64,000 nt of DNA from Serratia oryzae (lineage in GTDB: Bacteria > Pseudomonadota > Gammaproteobacteria > Enterobacterales > Enterobacteriaceae): the NCBI RefSeq assembly GCF_001976145.1, contig NZ_MOXD01000007.1, positions 62,001 through 126,000 on the forward strand, in the 5' to 3' direction. Both the position numbers and the translations under genes were made by a program. Below the pieces are notes generated by a model. That model had not been told where the DNA came from. It saw only the letters and a list, made by a program, of their open reading frames with translations, and did not search any database. Positions 29,479-40,409 of the stretch are shown here, piece by piece (positions within the stretch are counted from its first letter, which is position 1; every line of letters starts with the position of its first letter).

Positions 29479-30315
29479 ATGAGTTCTCACCACCATGATG
29501 ACGATGCCGTTCCAGGCGAAAATCAACTTGAGCGCCTTCTGAAACTGGCGGTATCGCAACCGGCACATCGCCCAGCATTTTTCCGTGAACTGTTGGATTC
29601 GACGGTTTACATTCTGGGCGACAGTGAGCAGGTGCATCAGGAAGGTGAAATCACGCTGAATGCTGAGACGCCGGTGAATATTCAACACTGGGAAAAGCAG
29701 GATGGCAGCAGCGTTATTCCATTCTTCTCTTCGCTGGAAACGCTGCAAAAAGCGGTGGAGGATGAGCAACCCTTTATTGCTATGCCAGCGCGGGTGCTGT
29801 TTGAGATCACCCAAGGGGCGGAATTGTTCCTCAACCCGAAAGCGGAATATGGCAAAGAATTTTTCCCAGATGAGATCGCCATGTTGTTGGCTACCGGTGG
29901 AGTGGTGAAACCGGCGGAACACTATGTCGATAAAGACAGCCAAATCCTGCTGGGCCAGCCTGAAACCTATCCTTCGGCGATGGTAGATGCGTTGACCACG
30001 CTGTTCAGCCAGCGTAAACCGGTACGCCGTGCGTTTCTGGCGCTGATGCACGATCGGGCGCTGGATGAAAAACCCAATCTGTTGGTCGGCCTGGAAGTGG
30101 ATGGTGAACCGGCCGAGATTGAAGCCTTGATCAACGAAGCGGGCAGCGTCGCCAGCGCCACCGCGCCGAATGACGATCCGGTCGATTTTTGCCTAGTATC
30201 AGACAAAGAACGAGGCGTCAGTCATTATCTGATCACCCACACACAGCCGTTCTATCAGCGCCGCTGGGGCAGTTGGTTACGCAACATTATTCCGTCCACC
30301 GACAAAACCCAATAA
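29479..30315 (+). CDS. sseB: Enhanced serine sensitivity protein SseB
   Basis: A 278-residue two-domain protein (E. coli SseB 258). The N-terminal half carries FIAMPARVLFEITQGAELFLNP, and a C-terminal SseB domain follows, ending YQRRWGSWLRNIIPSTDKTQ. Overexpression of the E. coli gene raises serine sensitivity; its biochemical role is not settled. A His/Asp-rich N-terminus (SSHHHDDDAV) extends beyond the E. coli form. Conserved neighbour of pepB and ndk. Confidence 0.9.
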   Translation: MSSHHHDDDAVPGENQLERLLKLAVSQPAHRPAFFRELLDSTVYILGDSEQVHQEGEITLNAETPVNIQHWEKQDGSSVIPFFSSLETLQKAVEDEQPFIAMPARVLFEITQGAELFLNPKAEYGKEFFPDEIAMLLATGGVVKPAEHYVDKDSQILLGQPETYPSAMVDALTTLFSQRKPVRRAFLALMHDRALDEKPNLLVGLEVDGEPAEIEALINEAGSVASATAPNDDPVDFCLVSDKERGVSHYLITHTQPFYQRRWGSWLRNIIPSTDKTQ

Positions 30316-30507
30316 ACGTTCGAAACAGTGTGGCCGGTGAGGAAAAATAAGTGGTGCCGCGGAATATAGGGAATTGGGATAATTTTTTTAATGAAATGTT
30401 GATTTTCCCGTAGGCAAGCGTTAACGGCACACATATAATCTGCGCCACTTGAGAAGGCCGGCATCTCAACTTTTGCCCGGCCTGTTTTAGAACACATAGA
30501 GGCCACC

Positions 30508-30933
30508 ATGACTGTACAACGTACTTTTTCCATCATTAAACCAAACTCAGTAGCTAACAATGACATCGGCGCAATCTATGCTCGTTTCGAGCGCGCGGGT
30601 TTCAGCATCATTGCCTGCAAAATGCTGCGCCTGACTCGTGAACAAGCCGAAGGCTTCTACGCTGAGCACAAAGGCCGTCCTTTCTTCGACGGTCTGGTTG
30701 AGTTCATGACCTCTGGCCCGATCGTGGTTCAGGTGCTGGAAGCAGAAAACGCCGTACAGCGTAACCGCGATCTGATGGGTGCCACCAACCCAGACAACGC
30801 GCTGGCGGGTACTCTGCGTGCTGACTACGCAGACAGCTTTACCGCTAACGCGGTTCACGGTTCTGACTCTGTAGAATCTGCACAACGCGAAATCGCCTAC
30901 TTCTTCAACGAAAGCGAAATCTGCCCACGTTAA
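30508..30933 (+). CDS. ndk: Nucleoside diphosphate kinase
   Basis: A 141-residue enzyme that passes the gamma phosphate between nucleoside triphosphates and diphosphates. The catalytic histidine is in [19 protein letters not shown]. The AGAGGCCACC leader gives the start at 30508. A TATAAT at 30436-30441 is a likely -10 element for its own promoter. Confidence 0.97.
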   Translation: MTVQRTFSIIKPNSVANNDIGAIYARFERAGFSIIACKMLRLTREQAEGFYAEHKGRPFFDGLVEFMTSGPIVVQVLEAENAVQRNRDLMGATNPDNALAGTLRADYADSFTANAVHGSDSVESAQREIAYFFNESEICPR

Positions 30934-31040
30934 TGGCGGTTTTTTCCTGCTAGAGCAGCCTGTTTACCGGTAGATACAATAAAAATGCCGTGAAAGCCGT
31001 TCAAGCGTGGAAACTCGTTAATAAAATTTGTACAATGCCG

Positions 31041-31077
31041 CGCCCCAGGTAAGCCCTCTTATCTGGGGCGTGTTTTT
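31041..31077 (+). terminator. ndk: Strong intrinsic terminator between ndk and rlmN
   Basis: A 13-bp stem CGCCCCAGGTAAG / CTTATCTGGGGCG with one G-T pair and loop CCCT, then TGTTTTT. It is 107 bp after ndk and just after promoter-like TACAAT. Confidence 0.85.
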
Positions 31078-31162
31078 AGCGCCCTCTCTGTGGGCCTGAA
31101 TGACACACTTACTTTCCATTCTTTCGAGCCATAACGTGTAACAACGAGGCCAAGAGATCATT

Positions 31163-32359
31163 ATGTTAGAACCCATCGCGTCCGAGCACACCTTGTCTGA
31201 AAATAATTCACTGACCGATCCTGCTGTTAACACGGCACAACCTGTTGCAGCCAAAATTAACCTGCTGGATTTGAACCGTCAGCAAATGCGTGAGTTTTTC
31301 GCCAATATGGGGGAAAAACCGTTCCGGGCCGATCAGGTAATGAAGTGGATGTACCACTACTGCTGTGACGATTTCGAGCAGATGACCGATATCAACAAAG
31401 TGCTGCGCAACAAGCTGCAGAGCGTCGCCGAAATCCGCGCGCCTGAAGTGGCGGAAGAACAGCGTTCAGCCGATGGCACCATCAAGTGGGCCATCAGAGT
31501 CGGCGATCAGCAGGTTGAGACCGTGTATATCCCAGACGGCGATCGCGCCACGCTGTGCGTGTCTTCGCAGGTGGGCTGTGCGCTGGAGTGCAAATTCTGT
31601 TCGACCGCGCAGCAGGGCTTCAACCGCAATCTGCGCGTGTCGGAAATCATTGGCCAAGTATGGCGTGCGGCCAAAATCATTGGTGCCACGAAAGTCACCG
31701 GCCAACGCCCGATCACCAATGTGGTGATGATGGGAATGGGGGAGCCCTTGCTCAACCTGAACAACGTGGTTCCGGCGATGGAAATCATGCTGGATGACTT
31801 TGGCTTCGGCTTGTCAAAACGCCGTGTTACCCTCTCGACTTCTGGCGTGGTGCCGGCGTTGGATAAGCTCGGCGATATGATCGACGTGGCGCTGGCGATC
31901 TCGCTGCATGCGCCGAACGACAAGATCCGTGATGAGATCGTGCCGATCAACCGCAAATACAATATCGAAACCTTCCTGGCCGCGGTGCGCCGCTACCTGG
32001 AGAAATCCAATGCCAATCAGGGGCGCGTCACCGTTGAGTACGTGATGTTGGATCACATCAACGACAGCACTGACGATGCGCACCAACTGGCGGAGCTGCT
32101 GAAAGAGACGCCATGCAAGATCAACCTGATCCCGTGGAACCCGTTCCCAGGTGCCCCTTATGGCCGCAGTTCCAACAGCCGCGTAGACCGTTTCTCCAAA
32201 GTGTTGATGGAATACGGCTTTACGACTATTGTTCGTAAAACCCGTGGCGACGATATTGATGCGGCCTGTGGGCAGTTAGCGGGTGAGGTGATCGACCGTA
32301 CTAAGCGTACCCTGAAAAAGAGAATGGCTGGGGAACCTATCAACGTACGGGCGGTCTGA
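31163..32359 (+). CDS. rlmN: Dual-specificity RNA methyltransferase RlmN
   Basis: A 398-residue radical SAM enzyme that methylates C2 of A2503 in 23S rRNA and A37 in several tRNAs. The CxxxCxxC cluster motif is in [14 protein letters not shown], and the catalytic C-terminal cysteine probably lies in [12 protein letters not shown]. The start at 31163 ([15 protein letters not shown]) gives an N-terminal extension typical of enterobacterial RlmN. It heads the run pilW-rodZ-ispG-hisS. Confidence 0.96.
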   Translation: MLEPIASEHTLSENNSLTDPAVNTAQPVAAKINLLDLNRQQMREFFANMGEKPFRADQVMKWMYHYCCDDFEQMTDINKVLRNKLQSVAEIRAPEVAEEQRSADGTIKWAIRVGDQQVETVYIPDGDRATLCVSSQVGCALECKFCSTAQQGFNRNLRVSEIIGQVWRAAKIIGATKVTGQRPITNVVMMGMGEPLLNLNNVVPAMEIMLDDFGFGLSKRRVTLSTSGVVPALDKLGDMIDVALAISLHAPNDKIRDEIVPINRKYNIETFLAAVRRYLEKSNANQGRVTVEYVMLDHINDSTDDAHQLAELLKETPCKINLIPWNPFPGAPYGRSSNSRVDRFSKVLMEYGFTTIVRKTRGDDIDAACGQLAGEVIDRTKRTLKKRMAGEPINVRAV

Positions 32360-32456
32360 ATCCTATAGCATGATTTTTTTGTTATCTAACAGCCTGTTAT
32401 GTGAGCAGCAATCCTTCAGGCGATCGGGTAACATCAGATAAGGAATGAGTGCAAGC

Positions 32457-33200
32457 ATGAAGCTGAGACTGTGGGGTGTGTTATTGGCAGCCGGTTTGCT
32501 GGCAGGGTGCTCAACATCGGCGCCGGAGAAAGGCGAACCCGCGGCGGGCCAGACGCGTTTGCAACTGGGGCTGGAGTATCTGAATCAAGGCGATATGCAG
32601 GCGGCGAAGCAGAATCTGGAAAAAGCCGCAGACGCGGCCCCACAGGATTATCGTACCCAATTGGGCATGGCACTTTACCTTCAGCGGATTGGCGATAACG
32701 CCGCCGCTGAGCAGCGTTATCAGCAAGCGCTCAAACTTGCACCAGCCAATGGCACCGTTATGAATAATTACGGTGCGTTTCTCTGTAGTTTAGGGCAGTA
32801 TGTACCGGCCCAACAACAGTTTAGCGCTGCGGCAATGGCGCCAGATTACGGCCAGGTTGCCGACAGTCTGGAAAATGCAGGTTACTGTTTCCTCAAAGCC
32901 GGGCAAAACGATGAAGCGCGCAAGTTATTATCGCGGGCGCTGAAGATCGATCCGGACAAGGGTGCTCCACTGTTAGTGGAGGCAGAAAAGCAATTTGGAG
33001 AAGGGAAACGCGCACAGTCGCAACTTTTATTGGATAGTTATCAACATGTTCTGCCAGCCAGTGCTGACAGCTTATGGTTACAGATTCGTTTCGCCGCGTT
33101 AGCCGGCCGTCAGGATAGCGTTCAACGCTATGGCAAGCAGTTAGCGCGAAGTTTTCCACAATCCAAACAGTACCAGCAGTTCTTAGCTAATGAATACTGA
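32457..33200 (+). CDS. pilW: TPR lipoprotein, PilW/PilF-like
   Basis: About 247 residues. The lipobox LLAGC (Cys18) after [13 protein letters not shown] marks an outer- or inner-membrane lipoprotein. Several TPR motifs follow, for example [20 protein letters not shown] and [20 protein letters not shown]. In pseudomonads and Neisseria the protein helps assemble the type IV pilus secretin; its job in this genome is unclear because no pilus genes lie nearby. The ATG at 32457 is preferred to the ATG at 32445 because the AAGGA site touches the latter. Confidence 0.85.
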   Translation: MKLRLWGVLLAAGLLAGCSTSAPEKGEPAAGQTRLQLGLEYLNQGDMQAAKQNLEKAADAAPQDYRTQLGMALYLQRIGDNAAAEQRYQQALKLAPANGTVMNNYGAFLCSLGQYVPAQQQFSAAAMAPDYGQVADSLENAGYCFLKAGQNDEARKLLSRALKIDPDKGAPLLVEAEKQFGEGKRAQSQLLLDSYQHVLPASADSLWLQIRFAALAGRQDSVQRYGKQLARSFPQSKQYQQFLANEY

Positions 33201-34185
33201 AGACTCCCAAGATAAAACCGTATCTATGACGACAGGCGAGCGCCTTCGTCAGGCCCGTGAACAGCTCGGGCTGAGTCAACAGGCCGTTGCAGAGCGCCTG
33301 TGTCTCAAAATGTCTACCGTGCGCGAGATTGAAAGTGACACGCTTTCTGCCGATCTTGCTTCGACCTTCGTGCGTGGTTATATCCGCTCCTACGCCAAAC
33401 TGGTACATATACCAGAAGATGAACTGTTGCCGATGATGGCAAAACAGGCACCGGCCAAAGTGGCTAAAGTGGCTCAGATGCAGAGCTTCTCACTGGGCAA
33501 GCGCCGTAAGAAACGTGATGGCTGGTTGATGAGCTTTACCTGGCTGATTGTGTTTGTGGTCGTCGGCCTGACCGGTGCCTGGTGGTGGCAAAACCACAAG
33601 GTGCAGCAGGAAGAGATTGCGACGATGGCCGATCAGTCATCGGCTCAGCTTTCCCAGCAAAGTAATGATGGTGAGTCACCCCCCTTGAATGACGGTGATG
33701 CTCCTGCCTCTGCGATGGATACTGGTGCTGCGCCAGAAAATAGCGCCGCTCCGGTAACAAACAATGCAGCGGTTGCCCCAGCCCCACAACAGGCTCCGGC
33801 CGCTAGCGTGGCGCAAACGGCTCCACAGATTGTTGTCGCACCAAGCCAGGCGTCGATCCCAGAAGCTACACCGGCAGCCCCTGTTGCGCAGGCGCAGTTG
33901 CCGACCGGTAACGCTGCCGTTGCCGCACCGGTTGAAGATGCTAATGGGTTGGTGATGGATTTCTCTGCCGACTGCTGGTTGCAGGTGACGGATGCCACGG
34001 GCAAAACCTTGTTCAGCGGTATCCAGAAAGGCGGAACCCGGCTGAACCTGGCAGGAACCGCGCCCTATAAACTGACCATCGGCGCACCGGCCGCAGTACA
34101 GATTCAATATCAAGGTAATCCGGTTGATTTAAGCCGGTTTGTTAAGTCGAACCGTGTTGCTCGTCTGACCGTTGCCGCGCAGTAA
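33190..34185 (+). CDS. rodZ: Cytoskeleton protein RodZ
   Basis: A 331-residue bitopic membrane protein that links MreB filaments to the elongation machinery and keeps rod shape. It has a Cro-type helix-turn-helix domain (residues about 15-80, [17 protein letters not shown]-like region), one transmembrane helix near 112-130, a long Ala/Pro/Gln-rich periplasmic linker, and a C-terminal beta domain ([20 protein letters not shown]). It overlaps pilW by 11 bp. Confidence 0.94.
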   Translation: MNTEDSQDKTVSMTTGERLRQAREQLGLSQQAVAERLCLKMSTVREIESDTLSADLASTFVRGYIRSYAKLVHIPEDELLPMMAKQAPAKVAKVAQMQSFSLGKRRKKRDGWLMSFTWLIVFVVVGLTGAWWWQNHKVQQEEIATMADQSSAQLSQQSNDGESPPLNDGDAPASAMDTGAAPENSAAPVTNNAAVAPAPQQAPAASVAQTAPQIVVAPSQASIPEATPAAPVAQAQLPTGNAAVAAPVEDANGLVMDFSADCWLQVTDATGKTLFSGIQKGGTRLNLAGTAPYKLTIGAPAAVQIQYQGNPVDLSRFVKSNRVARLTVAAQ

Positions 34186-34232
34186 TTGCGCGGCCATTGT
34201 CGTTACGTCAGAGCAACAATGGAGAGTAAGTG

Positions 34233-35354
34233 ATGCATAACCAAGCACCCATTAACCGTCGCAAATCAACACGTATTTACGTCGGCAAGGTGCCTATTGG
34301 CGATGGTGCACCGATTGCCGTGCAGTCGATGACCAACACGCGTACCACCGATGTTGCAGCAACGGTGAATCAAATCAAAGCGTTGGAGCGCGTGGGTGTC
34401 GATATCGTGCGCGTTTCTGTTCCTACCATGGACGCCGCTGAAGCATTCCGGCTGATCAAACAGCAGGTTAATGTGCCGCTGGTGGCCGACATTCATTTCG
34501 ATTACCGCATCGCGTTGCAGGTTGCCGAATACGGCGTCGATTGCCTGCGTATCAACCCCGGCAACATTGGTAATGAATCACGCATTCGTTCGGTGGTTGA
34601 TTGTGCACGTGATAAAAATATTCCCATCCGTATCGGTGTGAACGGCGGTTCTCTGGAAAAAGACATCCAGGAAAAATACGGTGAACCAACGCCGGAAGCC
34701 TTGCTGGAATCGGCCATGCGCCACGTCGATATTCTCGATCGTCTTAACTTTGACCAGTTTAAGGTAAGCGTAAAGGCGTCTGACGTCTTCCTGGCGGTGC
34801 AATCCTATCGTTTGCTGGCGGCAAGGATCGACCAGCCGTTGCATCTGGGGATTACCGAAGCCGGTGGCGCACGCAGTGGCTCCGTGAAGTCGGCGATTGG
34901 CCTGGGTATGCTGTTGGCGGAAGGCATCGGTGATACTTTACGTATCTCACTGGCTGCCGATCCGGTCGAAGAAGTGAAGGTCGGTTTTGATATTCTGAAG
35001 TCGCTGCGCATCCGCGCGCGTGGCATCAACTTTATCGCCTGCCCGACCTGTTCGCGTCAGGAGTTTGACGTGATTGGCACCGTCAATGCCTTGGAACAGC
35101 GCCTGGAAGATATCATCACGCCGATGGATGTTTCCATTATCGGCTGCGTGGTGAACGGGCCAGGTGAAGCGCTGGTGTCGACCTTAGGCGTGACCGGTGG
35201 GCACAAAAAGAGTGGCTTCTACGAAGACGGTGTGCGCCAGAAAGAGCGTTTTGACAACGAGCAGATGATCGACCAGCTCGAAGCGAAGATCCGTGCCAAA
35301 GCGGCAATGCTGGATCAATCCAACCGCATTGCGATCAATCTGCTGGAAAAATAA
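34233..35354 (+). CDS. ispG: 4-hydroxy-3-methylbut-2-en-1-yl diphosphate synthase
   Basis: A 373-residue [4Fe-4S] enzyme of the non-mevalonate isoprenoid pathway, opening the cyclic diphosphate MEcPP. Cluster cysteines lie in [12 protein letters not shown] and [13 protein letters not shown]. The ATG at 34233 follows GGAGAG; a GTG one codon earlier is the alternative. It depends on Fe-S assembly, so it is a client of the nearby isc system. Confidence 0.97.
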   Translation: MHNQAPINRRKSTRIYVGKVPIGDGAPIAVQSMTNTRTTDVAATVNQIKALERVGVDIVRVSVPTMDAAEAFRLIKQQVNVPLVADIHFDYRIALQVAEYGVDCLRINPGNIGNESRIRSVVDCARDKNIPIRIGVNGGSLEKDIQEKYGEPTPEALLESAMRHVDILDRLNFDQFKVSVKASDVFLAVQSYRLLAARIDQPLHLGITEAGGARSGSVKSAIGLGMLLAEGIGDTLRISLAADPVEEVKVGFDILKSLRIRARGINFIACPTCSRQEFDVIGTVNALEQRLEDIITPMDVSIIGCVVNGPGEALVSTLGVTGGHKKSGFYEDGVRQKERFDNEQMIDQLEAKIRAKAAMLDQSNRIAINLLEK

Positions 35355-35372
35355 GCATGCAATAATCAATAC

Positions 35373-35396
35373 GGCGGGCATTTAAGCCCGCCTGTT
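35373..35396 (+). terminator. ispG: Terminator after ispG
   Basis: GGCGGGC, loop ATTTAA, GCCCGCC then TGTT. Weak T-tract. Confidence 0.65.
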
Positions 35397-35429
35397 GATG
35401 AGCCCGAGGGGCTTAAAAGCGCATCCACG

Positions 35430-35459
35430 TTGAACTGCGGATGGCAAAGTCCCTATAAT
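35430..35459 (+). promoter_or_regulatory. hisS: hisS promoter
   Basis: TTGAAC (35430-35435), 18 bp, TATAAT (35454-35459). The gap between ispG and hisS is where the E. coli small RNA SroE maps; the sequence alone does not show that such an RNA exists here. Confidence 0.65.
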
Positions 35460-35496
35460 CGGTTTCATTTTTATATAAAACGGACAGAGAACTCAC

Positions 35497-36771
35497 GTGG
35501 CAAAAAACATTCAAGCCATTCGCGGCATGAACGATTACCTGCCGGAAGACACGGCATTATGGCAGCGAATTGAAGGCACTCTTAAGCAGGTGCTGAGCAG
35601 CTACGGTTATAGCGAAATCCGGTTGCCGATTGTAGAGCAGACCCCGTTATTTAAACGCGCCATTGGTGAAGTGACCGATGTTGTAGAAAAAGAGATGTAC
35701 ACCTTTGAGGATCGCAACGGCGAAAGCCTGACGTTGCGCCCGGAAGGAACGGCTGGCTGCGTGCGCGCCGGTATCGAACATGGTCTGCTGTACAATCAGG
35801 AGCAGCGTCTGTGGTACATCGGCCCGATGTTCCGCTACGAGCGCCCGCAAAAAGGCCGTTATCGTCAGTTCCACCAGTTAGGGGCCGAAGTCTTTGGCCT
35901 GCAAGGCCCGGACGTTGATGCTGAACTGATCCTGCTGAGCGCCCGCTGGTGGAAGGCGTTGGGTATTGCCGAGCACGTCAAGCTGGAGCTGAACTCGATC
36001 GGTTCGTTGGCTGCGCGTGCCAATTACCGCGATGCACTGGTTACCTTCCTGGAACAACATCAGGACAAACTGGACGAAGACTGCAAGCGCCGGATGTACA
36101 GCAACCCGCTGCGCGTACTGGATTCCAAAAATCCTGATGTGCAGGCCCTGCTGAATGATGCGCCGCGCCTTTCTGAGTATCTGGATGAAGAGTCCAGGTC
36201 GCATTTCAATGGCTTGTGTGAACTTTTGGCGCAGGCAGGTATCCCATATACCATCAACGAACGTCTGGTTCGTGGTCTGGACTATTACAACCGCACGGTA
36301 TTTGAGTGGGTGACTACCAGCCTTGGTGCACAGGGTACCGTGTGTGCCGGTGGCCGTTATGATGGCCTGGTTGAGCAATTGGGCGGGCGGGCAACGCCTG
36401 CCGTGGGCTTTGCCATGGGGTTAGAGCGTTTAGTGTTGCTAGTTCAGGCCGTGAATCCAGACTTCAAAGCGCCGGCTACCATTGATGTGTATGTGATCTC
36501 TTCCGGTGCAGGCACACAGAGTGCGGCGATGCAACTGGCAGAAAGCGTGCGTGATGCAGCACCGCAGATTAAATTGATGACCAACTATGGCGGCGGCAAC
36601 TTTAAGAAGCAGATCACCCGTGCAGACAAATGGGGTGCTCGCATTGCCCTGATTTTGGGTGAAGATGAAGTGGCGGCACAGCAGGTGGTGGTCAAAGACC
36701 TGCGCAGTGGTGAACAAGAAACGCTGGCGCAAAGCGAAGTCGCAACGCGTCTGGCTTTGATGTTAGGTTAA
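35497..36771 (+). CDS. hisS: Histidyl-tRNA synthetase
   Basis: A 424-residue class II synthetase. Motif 2 ([18 protein letters not shown]), the histidine motifs ([24 protein letters not shown]) and motif 3 ([12 protein letters not shown]) are present, with an anticodon domain from about residue 330. It starts with GTG ([16 protein letters not shown]). First gene of hisS-yfgM-bamB-der. Confidence 0.98.
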   Translation: MAKNIQAIRGMNDYLPEDTALWQRIEGTLKQVLSSYGYSEIRLPIVEQTPLFKRAIGEVTDVVEKEMYTFEDRNGESLTLRPEGTAGCVRAGIEHGLLYNQEQRLWYIGPMFRYERPQKGRYRQFHQLGAEVFGLQGPDVDAELILLSARWWKALGIAEHVKLELNSIGSLAARANYRDALVTFLEQHQDKLDEDCKRRMYSNPLRVLDSKNPDVQALLNDAPRLSEYLDEESRSHFNGLCELLAQAGIPYTINERLVRGLDYYNRTVFEWVTTSLGAQGTVCAGGRYDGLVEQLGGRATPAVGFAMGLERLVLLVQAVNPDFKAPATIDVYVISSGAGTQSAAMQLAESVRDAAPQIKLMTNYGGGNFKKQITRADKWGARIALILGEDEVAAQQVVVKDLRSGEQETLAQSEVATRLALMLG

Positions 36772-36784
36772 GGAGAAGGACACC

Positions 36785-37405
36785 GTGGAAGTTTATACCA
36801 CTGAAAACGAACAACTTGATGCCGTGCGCCGGTTCTTTAGCGAAAATGGTAAAGCATTGGCCGTGGGCGTTGTGCTCGGTATTGGTGCCCTGTTGGGGTG
36901 GCGCTATTGGCAGAGCCACCAAAATGCCAGCATGATGGCGGCTTCGGATGCTTACCAGCAGGTCAGCGAACAGCTTATCGATGCTAAAGCCGATGATGTG
37001 GTGGCGGCAGAGAAATTTATCCAGGCCAACAGCAATAATTACGGCGTGTTGGCGGCACTGCAGTTGGCGAAGTATTTTGTTGAGCAAAACGATTTCGCCA
37101 AGGCAGAACAGCAGTTGGTGCTGGCGCAGAGCCATGCCAAAGACGAAAGCCTGCTGGCGGTGACCAACCTGCGCCTGGCACGCGTTCAGTTGCAGGAGAA
37201 AAAGCTGGATGAAGCGCTGAAAACGCTAGAGGGCGTGAAGGGTGAGGGCTGGGCGGCAATGATGCAAGACGTGCGCGGTGACGTACTGTTGGCGAAAGGC
37301 GACATCCAAGGTGCCCGTGAAGCTTACGGCAAAGGCATCGAGTCCAATGCTTCCCAGGCGCTTGCAGGATTGATGCGCATGAAATTGAATAACTTGTCCA
37401 GCTAA
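36785..37405 (+). CDS. yfgM: Ancillary SecYEG translocon subunit YfgM
   Basis: A 206-residue inner-membrane protein: an N-terminal transmembrane helix near residues 22-40 (GKALAVGVVLGIGALLGW) and a periplasmic TPR-like domain. In E. coli it partners PpiD at the Sec translocon. It starts with GTG 13 bp after hisS, behind AAGGAGAAGG. The bamB gene follows by 10 bp. Confidence 0.94.
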   Translation: MEVYTTENEQLDAVRRFFSENGKALAVGVVLGIGALLGWRYWQSHQNASMMAASDAYQQVSEQLIDAKADDVVAAEKFIQANSNNYGVLAALQLAKYFVEQNDFAKAEQQLVLAQSHAKDESLLAVTNLRLARVQLQEKKLDEALKTLEGVKGEGWAAMMQDVRGDVLLAKGDIQGAREAYGKGIESNASQALAGLMRMKLNNLSS

Positions 37406-37415
37406 GGGGATTCCC

Positions 37416-38597
37416 ATGCAATTGCGTAAAACACTCTTGGTCGGGCTGGTTTCCGTTACCTTGCTGAGTGGTTGTTCGCTGTTTAGCAGTGAAGAAGACG
37501 TGGTTACCATGTCGCCGCTGCCAAAGGTTGAAAATCAGTTCACGCCAAATACGGTGTGGAGCACCTCGGTGGGTGACGGTATTGGTGGCTACTATTCTCA
37601 CCTGCGTCCGGCTTACCAGGATGGCACCGTGTATGCGGCCGATCGCCGTGGCATCGTAAAAGCGATGGATCTGTTAGATGGTAAAGAGAAGTGGACGGTG
37701 GATCTCTCAGAGAAAACCCATTTCTTTTCCAGCAATCAACCGGCGTTACTCTCTGGCGGCCTGACGGTTTCCGGCGCCAACGTATACGTTGGCAGTGAGA
37801 AAGCGGTGGTTTATGCGCTGAATACCGCAGATGGTAAAGTCACGTGGCAGACTAACGTGGCGGGTGAAGCGATTTCCCGCCCGGTCGTTGCCGATGGCAT
37901 GGTGCTGATCCATACCACTAACGGCCAGTTGCAGGCATTGAATGAATCTGATGGTGCTATCAAGTGGACCGTCAACCTGGATATTCCTTCTCTGTCGCTG
38001 CGTGGCGAATCTGCACCTGCCGTTGCCTTTGGTGCCGCGATTGTCGGCGGTGATAATGGCCGCGTCAGCGCCGTGCTGATGCAGCAGGGCCAGTTGATTT
38101 GGCAACAGCGTATTTCCCAGCCAAGCGGCGCGACCGAAATCGATCGCCTGAACGATGTGGATACCACCCCGGTGATTGTTGATAACGTGGTGTATGCACT
38201 GGGTTACAATGGTAACCTGACGGCATTGGATCTGCGTTCTGGCCAGATCATATGGAAACGCGAGATGGGGTCGGTGAACGATTTCATCGTTGACGCGGGT
38301 CGTATTTATCTGGCCGATCAGAACGATCGTGTCGTGGCAATGAACACTGACGGTGGTGCCAGCCTGTGGACGCAGAGCGATCTGCTGCACCGTAATCTGA
38401 CCGCACCAGCGCTGTATAACGGCTATCTGGTGGTTGGGGACGCCGAAGGCTACTTGCACTGGATCAACACCACGGATGGCCGTTTTGTGGCCCAGCAGAA
38501 AGTGGATAGCTCCGGCTTCCTGTCTGCACCGGTGGTGGCTGGTGACAAGCTGCTGATCCAGGCGCGTGGCGGTAAAGTTTACGCTTTCACCCGCTAA
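37416..38597 (+). CDS. bamB: Outer-membrane assembly lipoprotein BamB
   Basis: A 393-residue lipoprotein with lipobox LLSGC (Cys20). It is followed by an eight-bladed beta-propeller with repeated PQQ-like blades (ALNTADGKVTWQTNV, ALDLRSGQIIWKRE). It is part of the BAM complex that folds outer-membrane proteins. It is linked to der, as in E. coli. Confidence 0.97.
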   Translation: MQLRKTLLVGLVSVTLLSGCSLFSSEEDVVTMSPLPKVENQFTPNTVWSTSVGDGIGGYYSHLRPAYQDGTVYAADRRGIVKAMDLLDGKEKWTVDLSEKTHFFSSNQPALLSGGLTVSGANVYVGSEKAVVYALNTADGKVTWQTNVAGEAISRPVVADGMVLIHTTNGQLQALNESDGAIKWTVNLDIPSLSLRGESAPAVAFGAAIVGGDNGRVSAVLMQQGQLIWQQRISQPSGATEIDRLNDVDTTPVIVDNVVYALGYNGNLTALDLRSGQIIWKREMGSVNDFIVDAGRIYLADQNDRVVAMNTDGGASLWTQSDLLHRNLTAPALYNGYLVVGDAEGYLHWINTTDGRFVAQQKVDSSGFLSAPVVAGDKLLIQARGGKVYAFTR

Positions 38598-38620
38598 CGC
38601 TGGCTGTCGTACCGGTTTAT

Positions 38621-38702
38621 ATACCCAATAGATTTCAAGTTGCGGTCAGGCGGTCACGGAGTGGTACAGCCAGCAGCGCCGCCGCTTGAAAGATAAAGGG
38701 GA
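38621..38702. repeat. Shortened ERIC-type repeat between bamB and der
   Basis: Begins ATACCCAATAGATTTCAAGT; the right end matches its reverse complement imperfectly (CTTGAAAGATAAAGGGGAT). The ERIC centre is absent. About 82 bp. Confidence 0.55.
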
Positions 38703-38703
38703 T

Positions 38704-38740
38704 AACGGCTCCTGATGTTCAGGGGCCGTTTCGTATTTTT
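38704..38740 (+). terminator. bamB: Terminator after bamB
   Basis: A 12-bp stem AACGGCTCCTGA / TCAGGGGCCGTT with one G-T pair, loop TGT, then TCGTATTTTT. It follows directly on the repeat and would reduce read-through into der. Confidence 0.75.
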
Positions 38741-38810
38741 AAAACGACGCTGTCGCTGTGTGTGGCGCTGCGTGGTTACGCATTGATTATTAAGTAATGA
38801 GGCTTCAACC

Positions 38811-40301
38811 ATGATACCTGTCGTCGCGCTGGTCGGGCGCCCGAATGTGGGTAAATCCACCTTGTTTAACCGTTTAACACATACGCGCGATGCGCTGGTG
38901 GCGGATTTCCCCGGGCTAACGCGAGACCGTAAATATGGTCGTGCTGAAGTTGAGGGTAACGAATTTATCATTGTCGATACCGGGGGTATTGACGGCACGG
39001 AAGACGGCGTAGAAACCCGCATGGCGGGCCAATCGCTGCTGGCGATTGAAGAAGCGGACATTGTGCTGTTTATGGTGGATGCCCGCGCCGGGTTGATGCC
39101 TGCCGATCAGGGCATTGCCCAGCATCTGCGCAGCCGTCAGAAGGCCACTTTCCTGGTCGCCAACAAAACCGACGGTATGGATCCAGACACCGCTACCGCC
39201 GATTTCTATTCGTTGGGGCTGGGTGAAGTCTATGCTATTGCAGCCTCCCATGGGCGTGGTGTGGCACAGTTGATTGAACACGTACTGGTGCCGTTTCTGC
39301 CCGAAAAGCCAGAAGAAGTTGAGCTGAGCGAAGAAGAGGCTAACGCCGCTTATTGGGCTGAGCAAGACGGCGAAATGGCGGAAGAGGGCGAAGATGAAGA
39401 GCTGGAAGAAGACTTCAACCCGCAGGACTTGCCAATTAAACTGGCGATCGTTGGCCGCCCTAACGTAGGTAAGTCCACACTGACTAACCGCATCCTCGGC
39501 GAGGAGCGAGTGGTAGTGTATGACATGCCGGGCACTACCCGTGACAGCATCTATATCCCGATGGTGCGTGATGGGCGCGAATATGTGCTGATCGATACCG
39601 CCGGGGTGCGTAAGCGTGGCAAAGTGACTGAAACCGTAGAGAAATTCTCGGTAATCAAAACGCTGCAAGCGATTGAAGACGCTAACGTGGTGCTGCTGGT
39701 GATCGACGCCCGCGAAGGGATTTCCGATCAGGATCTCTCGCTGTTGGGCTTTATCCTCAATAGTGGGCGCTCACTGGTGATTGCGGTCAACAAGTGGGAT
39801 GGCATGAGCGAGGAAGATCGCGAGCACGTGAAAGAGATGCTCGATCTGCGCTTGGGCTTTGTCGATTTCGCTCGTGTGCACTTTATCTCTGCGCTGCACG
39901 GCAGCGGCGTTGGCAACCTGTTTGAATCCGTATTGGAAGCTTACGAATGTTCGACGCGTCGCGTGAATACCTCGATGCTCACCAAAATCATGCAGATGGC
40001 TGCCGACGACCATCAGCCACCGTTGGTGCGTGGCCGCCGCGTGAAGCTGAAATATGCCCACGCCGGTGGGTATAACCCGCCAATCGTGGTGATCCATGGC
40101 AACCAGGTGGCCGATCTGTCGGATTCGTACAAGCGTTACCTGATGAACTATTTCCGCCGTTCATTGAACGTGATGGGTACGCCGATCCGCATTCAGTTTA
40201 AAGAAGGGGATAACCCGTTTGCGGGCAAGCGTAACACCCTGACTCCGAACCAGATGCGTAAGCGTAAGCGCTTGATGAGCCACCTGAAAAAGTCAAAATA
40301 A
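38811..40301 (+). CDS. der: Ribosome biogenesis GTPase Der (EngA)
   Basis: A 496-residue protein with two tandem GTPase domains, each with GRPNVGKST (near residues 9 and 215) and NKxD motifs, an acidic linker (about 165-200), and a C-terminal KH-like domain. It is needed for 50S subunit maturation. It starts [17 protein letters not shown]. Confidence 0.98.
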   Translation: MIPVVALVGRPNVGKSTLFNRLTHTRDALVADFPGLTRDRKYGRAEVEGNEFIIVDTGGIDGTEDGVETRMAGQSLLAIEEADIVLFMVDARAGLMPADQGIAQHLRSRQKATFLVANKTDGMDPDTATADFYSLGLGEVYAIAASHGRGVAQLIEHVLVPFLPEKPEEVELSEEEANAAYWAEQDGEMAEEGEDEELEEDFNPQDLPIKLAIVGRPNVGKSTLTNRILGEERVVVYDMPGTTRDSIYIPMVRDGREYVLIDTAGVRKRGKVTETVEKFSVIKTLQAIEDANVVLLVIDAREGISDQDLSLLGFILNSGRSLVIAVNKWDGMSEEDREHVKEMLDLRLGFVDFARVHFISALHGSGVGNLFESVLEAYECSTRRVNTSMLTKIMQMAADDHQPPLVRGRRVKLKYAHAGGYNPPIVVIHGNQVADLSDSYKRYLMNYFRRSLNVMGTPIRIQFKEGDNPFAGKRNTLTPNQMRKRKRLMSHLKKSK

Positions 40302-40309
40302 CAGTAATA

Positions 40310-40342
40310 AGGGCGTGGTAAATGATACCGCGCCCTATTTTT
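40310..40342 (+). terminator. der: Terminator after der
   Basis: AGGGCGTGGTA, loop AATGA, TACCGCGCCCT then ATTTTTAT, 9 bp after the stop. Confidence 0.88.
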
Positions 40343-40409
40343 ATCTGCCCGAAAGCGTTTTATTATCTGCGCATTACCACCTTCTTACCGGCAGCCGCGA
40401 AGGAACGTC

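Noticed and set aside
35355-35496. A gene for the small RNA SroE between ispG and hisS
   Set aside because: The location agrees with E. coli, but I could not match the RNA sequence itself; the region is fully accounted for by a terminator and the hisS promoter.
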